Shown here: positions 36,053 to 43,669 of the stretch, piece by piece
Layout of the letters: every line of letters begins with the position of its first letter
How positions within the stretch are numbered: position 1 is the stretch's first letter
From: CALZIK01 sp945787635
GTDB taxonomy: Bacteria > Acidobacteriota > Thermoanaerobaculia > Multivoradales > JAHEKO01
Assembly: GCA_947259725.1 (NCBI GenBank)
Contig: CAMYNM010000017.1
Span: forward strand, 24,122-88,121
Direction: 5' to 3'
DNA length: 64,000 nucleotides
Translations under genes and position numbers: made by a program
The notes under the pieces: model-generated
The model's database searches: none
Seen by the model: only the letters and a program-made list of their open reading frames with translations
What the model was told of the DNA's origin: nothing

Positions 36053-37585
36053 TCAGCCGAGATCGCCCGTGATGATCTGGTTCGCCGGAAAGAATGTGCA
36101 ATCGTCGCCGCCCGGCCCCGGTTCCGCCGTGCCACCCACACAGTCGGTGTCGTCGAAGCAGCTATTACCGTCGATCGCGCAGGCGGAGAAGCTCGTGGCG
36201 CACGCCGAGATCAGCTGCACCCCGGCGAAACCAACGGTAAACTCGCCCGCGAACGCCTTCATGTTGGTGGTCACCCAGCTCTGGGCGATGTCGCCAAAGA
36301 GCCCGTCGGTCGAGCACGGAGTGGCCCGGCCCGAGGTGTCGCCGAGGGTGAAGTTGAGATTGAGATACATCCAGCCGAAGTCGAACGGCGGATCCAAGTC
36401 TCCCTGCCCGATCGCAGCCCGCTGGGTCTCGAGTGGGAAGCACTGGACCGGGTTAATGATGTCCGGCGGTGGCGGCGAGATTCCGCCGCCGCCGGGGATG
36501 AAGATGTCATCGCAGATCTGGGCCGCCTGCTCGGACAGGTCGAACGCGACCACCTGCGTCTCGTCGAGAGGCAACCACCCCGGACCGACATCCCCGGTCT
36601 GGCCCGTGCAGAGATGACCGTTCGCAGACGTTTGGCACTTCGAATCGCGCCAGACGATCAAGTCCGTGCCGCCATCGAATACGGCGGCGGGGTTTCCGGC
36701 GGTGTTGAAATACCTCGCGGCCCAAGTCGTTGCCAGCGGCTCTCGCTGATCCGTCGCGAGACCGGCGACGTAGCGGCCGTAGAAGGTGTAATCGCCGGCG
36801 GCGAAGCCCCCGCCGGGATCGGCTTCGATATGCACCAGGTTGTCGCCCTGGGCGAACCCGGCCGAGTCATTGACGATGAACCAATCGCCCCAGAGCTGGT
36901 TGACGTTGCTGGCGACGCCGCCGGCACCGAAGTAAATTCCACCGAGCTCATCCGGAAAGAGATGGGTGCAATCGACGACGTTGTCGATCGTGATGTAGCC
37001 GCGAGCGATGTTGTCGCCGTAGTCGGCTCCAACGCATTGGTCCGTTGAGAGCCCATCAACCGGCTTGCCCGTGTGACCGTCGCGAATGCGAGCGAGGTAG
37101 TCCACGAACTGCGGCGGCTTCGGCGTGAGGACGGGGTTGGGGCCGATCGGTATGTTGGTATCGCAGCCCATGAATCGAGCGTTGGTAGCCTCGTCGGGGT
37201 CCGAGTCCCACTGCGGGTTGTTGCCGTGCGGACTGATCAGGTCGCCGGTGTCGTTGAACGCGTGCGCAGTGATCGGGATGTTCCCAAAAACGAACATGTT
37301 CCGCAGGCTGAAGGTCTCAACGTCGTAGCCGGTGAGAAACACGTTGAAGGCGATCGTCGGCTGCGACCAGTCGCCCCAGAGGGTGACGCGAGCCACGGTC
37401 GGCGTAGCTGACGCGTTGTTGATCGAGAACAGCGTGTTGACGCCATCCAGTGAGTTGAGATCGACCTCGAAATACGGCAACAGCAAGGTCGCCGCCGGCA
37501 CCGAGTCAATGGTGCAGAGCTCAGCCTTCGCGGACGTACTCGGAACCAGGACCAGCAACGTGGCCAGAAGAGCGAATCCTCTCAT
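36053..37585 (-). CDS. Secreted protein, paralog B of a tandem pair
   Basis: 510 residues from ATG 37585 with GGGAGGAAG upstream and a signal peptide ending at SAKA. It is clearly homologous to paralog A along its length (shared AELCTID, PAATLLLPYFEV, NPQWDSDPDE, SNVNQLWGDWFIVN, LATDQREPLATTWAARY) but has insertions, including a Gly/Pro-rich GGGGISPPPP segment near residue 385. The gap to paralog A is 83 bases. Tandem duplication followed by divergence; function unknown. Confidence 0.75.
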   Translation of the reverse strand: MRGFALLATLLVLVPSTSAKAELCTIDSVPAATLLLPYFEVDLNSLDGVNTLFSINNASATPTVARVTLWGDWSQPTIAFNVFLTGYDVETFSLRNMFVFGNIPITAHAFNDTGDLISPHGNNPQWDSDPDEATNARFMGCDTNIPIGPNPVLTPKPPQFVDYLARIRDGHTGKPVDGLSTDQCVGADYGDNIARGYITIDNVVDCTHLFPDELGGIYFGAGGVASNVNQLWGDWFIVNDSAGFAQGDNLVHIEADPGGGFAAGDYTFYGRYVAGLATDQREPLATTWAARYFNTAGNPAAVFDGGTDLIVWRDSKCQTSANGHLCTGQTGDVGPGWLPLDETQVVAFDLSEQAAQICDDIFIPGGGGISPPPPDIINPVQCFPLETQRAAIGQGDLDPPFDFGWMYLNLNFTLGDTSGRATPCSTDGLFGDIAQSWVTTNMKAFAGEFTVGFAGVQLISACATSFSACAIDGNSCFDDTDCVGGTAEPGPGGDDCTFFPANQIITGDLG

Positions 37586-37697
37586 CGTCTTCCTCCCTTT
37601 CTTGTATCGCGGAGCCGGCTCTGGGGGGTCGCGTGGGCCGATCCAGCGCTGAAGTGTAATGAGATGCTAAACGAGGTTGGTCCGAGCTGTCAAATGC

Positions 37698-37703
37698 TAA
37701 ACT
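37698..37703 (+). promoter_or_regulatory. Putative extended -10 (TGCTAAACT) of the DUF1573 gene
   Basis: TAAACT with an upstream TG lies 17 bases before ATG 37721; a second similar TGCTAAAC lies near 37664-37672. A TTGGTC is present with a short 15-bp spacer. Weak evidence. Confidence 0.25.
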
Positions 37704-37720
37704 GCCGGTCGAGCATCGAA

Positions 37721-38773
37721 ATGAACAGTACCGATTGTCGTCCCGCTCTGGGCCTCGTTTGCTGTCTCGCCTTCCTCGGAGCCGAGGCGGCTCGAGCGCA
37801 GCCGAGGGCGGTGGTGCCCGAGCCCTCGGTCGAGCTCGGCGAGGTGGCCAAGGGCGACGTCGTCTTTCACGAGTTCGAGATCCGCAATGAGGGCGACTCC
37901 GAACTGGTCATCGAGTCGGCGCGACCGACCTGTGGTTGCACGATCGCCGATTTCGACCGCTCGATCGAGCCGGGCAAGAGCGGCGTGATCCGGGCGAAGC
38001 TCGACACCCGGACATTGGTGGGTCGCCTCCACACCACGATCCGGGTGGCGACCTCGGATCCGCTCAATGCCGAGCTCGAGCTGGCAATCACCGCCACTGT
38101 GCGGCCCTACCTGGGAGCCCGGCCCGGCTCCGCTCGCTGGAACACCGTCGAGACCGAGACCGAGGGAACGATCGGAATCACTCTTTGGCCGCTCGACGGG
38201 AAGCCCTTCGAGGTCTCGGAGGTCGTGGTGACCTACGGGGACATCACGGCGAAGGTGCGTGCCGCCGCCGACGAGGAGCGGTACGAGGGGTACGAGGGCC
38301 GGCAATGGAGGGTCGATCTCACGCTCGGCGCCGAGCCTCCGATCGGGGCCATCCAAGGCTACGCTGAGATCCGGACCACGCATCCCGAGCAGAGGAACGT
38401 CCACATCCCGGTCTCCGGCTTCGTGCGTCCGCTGGTGTTCGTCTCTCCGAGCGTGACCGACCTGGGGAGCTTCTCTCTCTCCGGCCCACGGCGGGCTCGC
38501 TACGAGGTGCGCAACTTCGGCAGCGCGCCGATGACCATCGAGCGCGTCGCGCTCGATCTCGCGGGCGTCACGACCGAGATCACGACCCAGGAGGAAGGCT
38601 ACATCTACGAGGTGGCGGCCGTGTTCGATCCGGAACGCGTCCCGAGCGGCGAGTTCGACGGCGAGATCGTGGTCCACACCAACTTGGCCAAGCGTCCGAC
38701 CATCCGCTGGCAGATCAAGGGAACGGTAGAGGACGCGGCAACGGTCTCGGGCGGCTCGCCGACCGAGAAGTAG
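37721..38773 (+). CDS. Secreted DUF1573-domain protein
   Basis: 350 residues from ATG 37721; residues 1 to about 26 form a signal peptide ending EAARAQ. Residues about 35-135 match DUF1573: HEFEIRNEGDSELVIESARPTCGCT, with the characteristic CGC. Later segments (about 140-340) repeat the Ig-like beta pattern, including FVSPSVTDLGSFSLSGP. DUF1573 domains are ASPM/SPD-2/Hydin-like folds in secreted or periplasmic proteins. Divergent from paralog B; role unknown. Confidence 0.8.
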   Translation: MNSTDCRPALGLVCCLAFLGAEAARAQPRAVVPEPSVELGEVAKGDVVFHEFEIRNEGDSELVIESARPTCGCTIADFDRSIEPGKSGVIRAKLDTRTLVGRLHTTIRVATSDPLNAELELAITATVRPYLGARPGSARWNTVETETEGTIGITLWPLDGKPFEVSEVVVTYGDITAKVRAAADEERYEGYEGRQWRVDLTLGAEPPIGAIQGYAEIRTTHPEQRNVHIPVSGFVRPLVFVSPSVTDLGSFSLSGPRRARYEVRNFGSAPMTIERVALDLAGVTTEITTQEEGYIYEVAAVFDPERVPSGEFDGEIVVHTNLAKRPTIRWQIKGTVEDAATVSGGSPTEK

Positions 38774-38861
38774 CCACGCCCCGGTGCTCGCAAGCTGGCG
38801 CGCTCGTTGAGCCCGACTCCCGCCTCGGAGAGCAGGCGACGGCCACGAACACTTCTCCGCG

Positions 38862-40139
38862 TCAGGTTCCCGGGGCCGCGAGATGACCCAAGAGACGGAC
38901 CCGCGCGGGGTAGTCGGTCTGGATGAAGTCGATGCCGTGATCGAGGGCGACCCGGATGCTGTCGTGCCGGTTGAGGATGAAAGACGAGGTGCGCAGCCCC
39001 GCCTGCTTCGCGGCGGCGACGAGGTCGGGTCGCCGAGCAGCGAAATGGTCCGCGCTGAGGATCAGCCGTTCTCGATCGGGCGCCTGCAACAGCCAACCGA
39101 GGTCGACCCCGCCCAGTTCGGTGAACTCGAAGGCGATAGTGAGATCCGGAAATCTGCGCCGCAAGGGATCGAGCATCCGCCGATCGAGGGACGCGACGAT
39201 GATCCTGTCCGTCGACTCGAGGGAGGCCAGGATGTCTCCGAGTCGATCGGGTAGCAACTCGCCGCCGTCGGACTTGAGCTCCAACCACACCCAGGCGCTC
39301 TCGTCGATTGTCTGCAGCAGCTGCGTCACGCGGAGCGGCTGGTGGCGGCTCGGCCTGCCGTGTGAGAATGGGTCCCGCAGGCGGAGCCGCAAGATCTGCT
39401 CTGTTGCGAGTCGGCTCACCAGCATCGGCTGACCGGTGAGTCGCTCGAGATCGTCGTCGTGCAGAACCCAAACCTCGCCATCAGCGCCCGAACGCAGGTC
39501 GCACTCGATGCCGTCGGCGAGCCGCAGCGACGCTTGCAAGCCCGCCAGGCTGTTCTCGGGGTAAGCACCTTGCCCGCCGCGGTGGGCGAGCACCCAGGTC
39601 GGGGCCGTCCGGGTGGCGCCGGGGAGTGCCGGCGACAGGCGCTCGAGCTCACGAAGAGAGTCGAGCTCCAACCCGGCGACCAGATTGCGGCCGATCGTCT
39701 TGAAGTCAGGATCCAGATCATGCGGCCGAGCCGACTCCAAGGCCAGCCGCACGCGCTCCTGAAGTGCGCGGGCCTCGAGCTCGGGGAGCAGCTCGAACGC
39801 CTGCAGGAAGAGCAAGCGCTCCAGAACCTGCTGAGTCGAGGCGTCTCTGTGGCTCTCGCCGAGACTCGACCACGCGCCCACGAGCGCCCCGGGCAGGTCT
39901 TCCCAGCGGCATGCACCGTTGGCCTGGGTTACGTCATCCAGGAGGTCATCCACCAGGAGAGCCAATCTGGTCGAGCGGAACTGGTAGTGGGAAAACGCAG
40001 CCGTGTCGAGCAGCGCGAGCCATGCCTCCAGACGCACGCGGACTGCGTCACGGTAGGTCGGTTCGGCAGGCGGCTCGCCCGACACCACACAGCCGAGAAT
40101 CAAAAAGGACGCGAGTAACGAGACGATACTGCCTCTCAC
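38862..40139 (-). CDS. Lipoprotein glycerophosphodiester phosphodiesterase
   Basis: 425 residues. A lipobox (FLILGC) predicts a lipid-anchored protein. The C-terminal 240 residues are a GDPD TIM barrel: AHRGGQGAYPENSLAG, IECDLRSGADGEVWVLHDDDLERLTG (metal and catalytic His/Asp/Glu), WLELKSDG, FEFTELGGVDLGW and DFIQTDYPARV. Residues 25-170 are a helical region of unknown role. GTG 40139 overlaps the stop of the sulfatase-fold gene as GTGA, so the two are made together. GDPDs cleave glycerophosphodiesters; beside a phosphoglycerol transferase this could trim or recycle phosphoglycerol groups. Confidence 0.88.
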   Translation of the reverse strand: MRGSIVSLLASFLILGCVVSGEPPAEPTYRDAVRVRLEAWLALLDTAAFSHYQFRSTRLALLVDDLLDDVTQANGACRWEDLPGALVGAWSSLGESHRDASTQQVLERLLFLQAFELLPELEARALQERVRLALESARPHDLDPDFKTIGRNLVAGLELDSLRELERLSPALPGATRTAPTWVLAHRGGQGAYPENSLAGLQASLRLADGIECDLRSGADGEVWVLHDDDLERLTGQPMLVSRLATEQILRLRLRDPFSHGRPSRHQPLRVTQLLQTIDESAWVWLELKSDGGELLPDRLGDILASLESTDRIIVASLDRRMLDPLRRRFPDLTIAFEFTELGGVDLGWLLQAPDRERLILSADHFAARRPDLVAAAKQAGLRTSSFILNRHDSIRVALDHGIDFIQTDYPARVRLLGHLAAPGT

Positions 40140-41935
40140 CGGGATCTCCCGACCCCGCGTTGCGCTCGTCCGAGGGCCGCGGAAGAGAGAGTCAGGTACC
40201 CCGTGACCGCACGCAGCTCGGCATCGGAGATCGCTCCGGGACCCAACCGACCGTGAAGGCGCACGGCATGGGGCGCCCGTTCGGGGAATCGGATCAGCAC
40301 CAGTCCCAGGTCTTCGGCGATCACGTGCGAGGCGAACGCGCGCGGGAGGCCAAGACCATGGTAGCGATGGATCTGGTCCAACGTCAGCAGTTGCCGGTGC
40401 CCACCGCGAACCACGAGTCGCAGGTAGCGATTGAGGTCGGATTGATTGAGTAGGGTGTCGTCGATGACCCCAGCGTGGACACCGTCTCCGACCAGGCAGG
40501 CCAGCACCCGGCCGTAGGCATCCAGCTGGCGCCGGCTGGCCTCTTCCGGCTCCAGAGCAGCCATCCGGCGATGATCGCCGACGAGCAGCAGCAGTCCCCG
40601 GTCGAAGAAGCCGCTTTCGCGCAGCTCGCTGTACAGCTCCGCAGTGGTGGCGTCGACGTAGGCGAGCTGATCGAGCAGGGGATCCCCGCTACGCTCGAAG
40701 TGCCGCTCGGGAAGCAGGTACGGGCGGTGCAAACTGAGGGTGAGAACGACCAACAGCAGCGGCTGTCGCCGGGGTTGTCCGAGTTGCTCGACAACCAGCC
40801 GGTAGAGGGATCGGTCGGCGAGCCCTCCAAAGGCGAATCGGGGCTCGCCTCGGAGCGCCGGGGATTCAGCGCCGATGACGACGTCGAATCCCATGCTGGC
40901 AAGCCACTCACCGTTGTGCTCGAAGCTCAAGGGAGCGGCGGTGAGTACCCCGGTGCGATAGCCCGCCTGTCGAGCCTTTGCCACCAGATTGGTGCCACCA
41001 TAGGCCATTGCGGGGAAACGGCGCAGCGCATTGCCATGCGCCTCACCGGCGGGAAGCGGCTGGATTCCGAGCAGTAGCGCCGCCAGCGCGTCGGTGGTGT
41101 TGGCTCCATCCGCAACCACCTGAGTGAGGGTCGTACCGTCGGCCTGGATGCGATCGATCAGCGGCAGGCGATCGAAGAGGCCACCGCTGCGCAACGAGTC
41201 GACCTGGGAGAGGGACTCCGAGACGATGATCAGAATGTCGGGCAGGTCTCCTCCCAGCGGCACGTCGAGATCGACACCGCGATGCTGTCTCTCTATTCCC
41301 GCGGTGAGCTCCGGGTCGAGCTCCTGCCAGCGTTCCTCCATCGCTCGGGCCGGGACGTGATTGAGCACGATTCCGAGATTGAGGCGCAGGAGGTTCAACG
41401 AGCCAAACACCAGGATCGGGTCGAGGGTTCGCGGAAAGAGCAGCCAGGGACTGACCGCGAGTGCACTCAGCACCAGGATCGAGACTGCGATGCGCCGTCG
41501 AAGCTCGAGTCGCCAGCGGCGAAGAAGCCAGACGATGATGACGACCGCGGCCACCGAGAGCCACCCCGGCAAGGAGACGAAGGATCCGATGGCGCGCAAC
41601 TCGTCCGCGTAGCGCACCAGAGCGGGTATGGTCAGCCGAGTGGCGAGCGCATGAACCAGCAGAGTATCGAGCAGGTAGAGAGAACAGGAGAAGATCGCTA
41701 TTGCGGTCCCGGCGAAGCGCGCCCTGCGGGAGGTGGCCAGGTCGACCAGGATCAGGATTGCGAGCAGCGAGAGGTCTTCGACCGCGATGCGCAAGAGCAC
41801 AGAGGCGTGCAGGTGGGAGGCGAACGAGCGCAGCAGCGGAGAGAAGCCGAACAGAATCAGCTTGTAGGCGAAGACCGACAGGTAGAGGACGAGCGGCCAT
41901 ACCGTCAGTCGTATCGCGACGCGCCGTTCGCTCAT
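40136..41935 (-). CDS. LtaS/phosphoglycerol transferase-like membrane sulfatase-fold protein
   Basis: 599 residues from ATG 41935. Five hydrophobic segments in residues 1-165 are followed by an extracytoplasmic sulfatase-fold domain: PDILIIVSESLSQVDS (first metal residue), DGANTTDALAALLLG with the Thr nucleophile position, and LLLVGDHRRMAAL with the Asp-His metal site. This is the layout of lipoteichoic acid synthase and phosphoglycerol transferase I (OpgB-like) enzymes. In a Gram-negative cell it would more likely decorate periplasmic or surface glycans. Coupled to a GDPD lipoprotein. Confidence 0.82.
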   Translation of the reverse strand: MSERRVAIRLTVWPLVLYLSVFAYKLILFGFSPLLRSFASHLHASVLLRIAVEDLSLLAILILVDLATSRRARFAGTAIAIFSCSLYLLDTLLVHALATRLTIPALVRYADELRAIGSFVSLPGWLSVAAVVIIVWLLRRWRLELRRRIAVSILVLSALAVSPWLLFPRTLDPILVFGSLNLLRLNLGIVLNHVPARAMEERWQELDPELTAGIERQHRGVDLDVPLGGDLPDILIIVSESLSQVDSLRSGGLFDRLPLIDRIQADGTTLTQVVADGANTTDALAALLLGIQPLPAGEAHGNALRRFPAMAYGGTNLVAKARQAGYRTGVLTAAPLSFEHNGEWLASMGFDVVIGAESPALRGEPRFAFGGLADRSLYRLVVEQLGQPRRQPLLLVVLTLSLHRPYLLPERHFERSGDPLLDQLAYVDATTAELYSELRESGFFDRGLLLLVGDHRRMAALEPEEASRRQLDAYGRVLACLVGDGVHAGVIDDTLLNQSDLNRYLRLVVRGGHRQLLTLDQIHRYHGLGLPRAFASHVIAEDLGLVLIRFPERAPHAVRLHGRLGPGAISDAELRAVTGYLTLSSAALGRAQRGVGRSR

Positions 41936-41989
41936 CCGGCGGTCGACCGTAGCACGGCCGATCGCCCCGAGCACCCCGTTCTCCGCGCC

Positions 41990-41995
41990 TATAAT
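41990..41995 (+). promoter_or_regulatory. -10 element TATAAT directly before a start codon
   Basis: A consensus TATAAT ends six bases before GTG 42002; no Shine-Dalgarno and no -35 match are present. Suggests a leaderless mRNA for the beta-propeller gene. Confidence 0.5.
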
Positions 41996-42001
41996 CGCTG
42001 G

Positions 42002-42898
42002 GTGCCCTGCCGCGCAGCCACCTGTCTGGCAGTGCTTCTCGCCGCGGGACCGACGTCGCAGGCGCAGGAGCGCCTGCGCCTCACCCGCCATCCGGCCGAG
42101 GACCGCGCGCCGAGCTGGGCACCCGACAGCCAGCGCGTGCTGTTTGAATCGCAACGCGATGGCAACAGCGAGATCTACGTCGTGGGCGTCGACGGCTCCG
42201 ACGTTTCTCGCCTGACGACGAACCACGGCGTCGACCAGTATCCCGCCTGGGCGCCCGATGGGATGCGGATCGTGTTTCAGAGCGAGCGCGAGGGACGATC
42301 GTGCCTGTGGGTCATGCGCCTCGACACGGGTGCCGGCACCTGCCTCCTCGAAGATTCGAGCCCCGAGCTCACCCCCGACTGGTCCCCCGACGGCCGCTGG
42401 ATCGCCTTCACATCGCAACGCTCAGGCAATCCGGACCTCTGGGTCGTGCCCGCGGAGGGTGGGCAGCCGGAGAGGCTCACCGACAGCCCGCACCGGGACG
42501 TCTGGCCGCGGTGGTCGCCGGACGGGAGCGCTCTGGTCTTCTTCTCGCGTCGCGACACCGAAGGCGAGCGCGACGAGCTCTACCTCCTCGAGTGGAGGGA
42601 CCGGGCGATTCGCCGGTTGACCATCGATCCCTCGAGGCACGAGTTCGCGCCGGATTGGTCGCCCGACGGCGACCTCGTCGTCACGGGTCTCTCGGACGGC
42701 GATCGCGAGCGCGCGCTGGTAGTCTTCGACCTTCGCGGCGGCGAGCGGCATCGCTTCGCCGAAGGTCTGCATCGGGTCTTTCAGCCAACGTGGTCACCGG
42801 ACGGCCGCTGGATCGCCTTCGCGGCGAGGGTCGACGGCGAGAGCGCAGCGGACATCTATCTCGAACCGGCCGGCACATTCCGGACCCGGACTCCCTGA
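42002..42898 (+). CDS. Secreted TolB-like (PD40) beta-propeller protein
   Basis: 298 residues from GTG 42002, chosen because it opens a short signal peptide (CLAVLLAAGPTSQA) and the coding frame before it lies antisense to the sulfatase gene. Six PD40-type blades are visible, each with a W-[AS]-PDG/DS-x-x-[IV]-F core (APSWAPDSQRVLFES, YPAWAPDGMRIVFQS, TPDWSPDGRWIAFTS, WPRWSPDGSALVFFS, APDWSPDGDLVVTG, QPTWSPDGRWIAFAA). Periplasmic; resembles the TolB propeller without its N-terminal domain. Partner unknown. Confidence 0.85.
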   Translation: MPCRAATCLAVLLAAGPTSQAQERLRLTRHPAEDRAPSWAPDSQRVLFESQRDGNSEIYVVGVDGSDVSRLTTNHGVDQYPAWAPDGMRIVFQSEREGRSCLWVMRLDTGAGTCLLEDSSPELTPDWSPDGRWIAFTSQRSGNPDLWVVPAEGGQPERLTDSPHRDVWPRWSPDGSALVFFSRRDTEGERDELYLLEWRDRAIRRLTIDPSRHEFAPDWSPDGDLVVTGLSDGDRERALVVFDLRGGERHRFAEGLHRVFQPTWSPDGRWIAFAARVDGESAADIYLEPAGTFRTRTP

Positions 42899-43017
42899 TC
42901 CGCTCGCTCTCTTCAAGATAGCGCCGACGGACCCCTTCACGCGCGATCACGGCCGACGTCTTTAGCCGATCACTCTCCTGTGACTGGGCGGTCTCGATGC
43001 CCCCTAGATTCGGCTAC

Positions 43018-43479
43018 TCAGTGTTCCGAGTCGGACTCCGATGCCTCTTTCAGCAGGTCGAGGGCCAACTTGTACGCCAAGCCGACCGCCGGAAAGCAGA
43101 CCGTCTGGGATATGTCGGAACTCATCAGCTGCTCGATTCCCTCCTCGGTGCTCAGATCGAGCCCGGTCAACTCTCGGCAGGAGATCGTCTTCATCTCGGC
43201 CTCGAAGCGCCGGCGAAACTCCCCCGCCATACCCAACGCCCGGAGCGCCTCGCCCATGGTCTCGCCCTTCTCCGTGAGAAGCGAAAGAGCCATCACGCCT
43301 CCCGCGACGGCGCCGCAAACCGAACCACTGTTGCCGATCCCGCCGGCGAAGCCGAACGCGATTCCGGGAACGACCTTGCGATCGACTTCTACGTCGCATT
43401 CCTGGCACACGGCCAGGAGCACGGACTCCGCTCACACGTAGCCTTGGGCCAAGAGTTGTTCAGCCCGGTTGGTCTCCAT
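43018..43479 (-). CDS. Predicted selenoprotein of the C_GCAxxG_C_C redox family (in-frame TGA = Sec16)
   Basis: 153 residues if TGA 43432-43434 is read as selenocysteine. ATG 43479 has GGAGAGGA upstream and opens METNRAEQLLAQGYV, then TGA, then AESVLLAVCQEC in the same frame. Family members have a Cys exactly here (G-[FY]-x-C-[AS]-[EQ]-[AS]-V-L-L). The other family cysteines follow: C55 in SVCGAVAGG (the CGAxxG motif), C101 in ISCRELTG and C128 in TVCF; C25 and C28 are extra. A hairpin fitting a bacterial SECIS begins 10-14 bases after the TGA. A frame beginning at GTG 43422 would miss the first conserved position. Divergent from a multiheme cytochrome. Catalytic role is unknown. Confidence 0.8.
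43396..43422 (-). promoter_or_regulatory. SECIS-like hairpin downstream of the in-frame TGA
   Basis: In the mRNA, UCCUGGC (43418-43412) pairs perfectly with GCCAGGA (43406-43400) around the five-base loop CGUGU; a C-A mismatch and three further pairs (G-U, U-G, G-C) extend the stem to 43422/43396. The loop starts 21 bases after the UGA and has GU at loop positions 2-3, in the range expected for bacterial SECIS elements that bind SelB. Confidence 0.7.
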
Positions 43480-43579
43480 GATCTTCCATCCTCTCCATTT
43501 AGACGGCCGCACCCACATCCGGACCCGGACGCTCTCCCCTTGCCAGTTTGCCAACACCCATCGGGCTAGGCGGACGGGA

Positions 43580-43595
43580 CTACCCCGCGGGGTAG
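43580..43595. promoter_or_regulatory. 16-bp perfect palindrome in the selenoprotein/cytochrome divergent region
   Basis: CTACCCCGCGGGGTAG is fully palindromic and lies between the divergent starts at 43479 and 43670. It could be an operator for a dimeric regulator of both redox genes, or an RNA hairpin in either leader. Confidence 0.4.
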
Positions 43596-43669
43596 CCGCT
43601 CGTGCCAAAGCTGTTGGGGGCTAAACTCGTCATCGAGTGGAATCCGCCATCCGGCAGAAAGGAGCGTTC

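Noticed and set aside
41282..42001. Long plus-strand extension ahead of the PD40 beta-propeller gene
   Set aside because: It is antisense to the sulfatase-fold gene; the signal peptide begins at GTG 42002.
43018..43422. A 134-residue gene starting at GTG 43422
   Set aside because: It lacks the first signature position of its family and a Shine-Dalgarno; reading through the TGA from ATG 43479 restores both.
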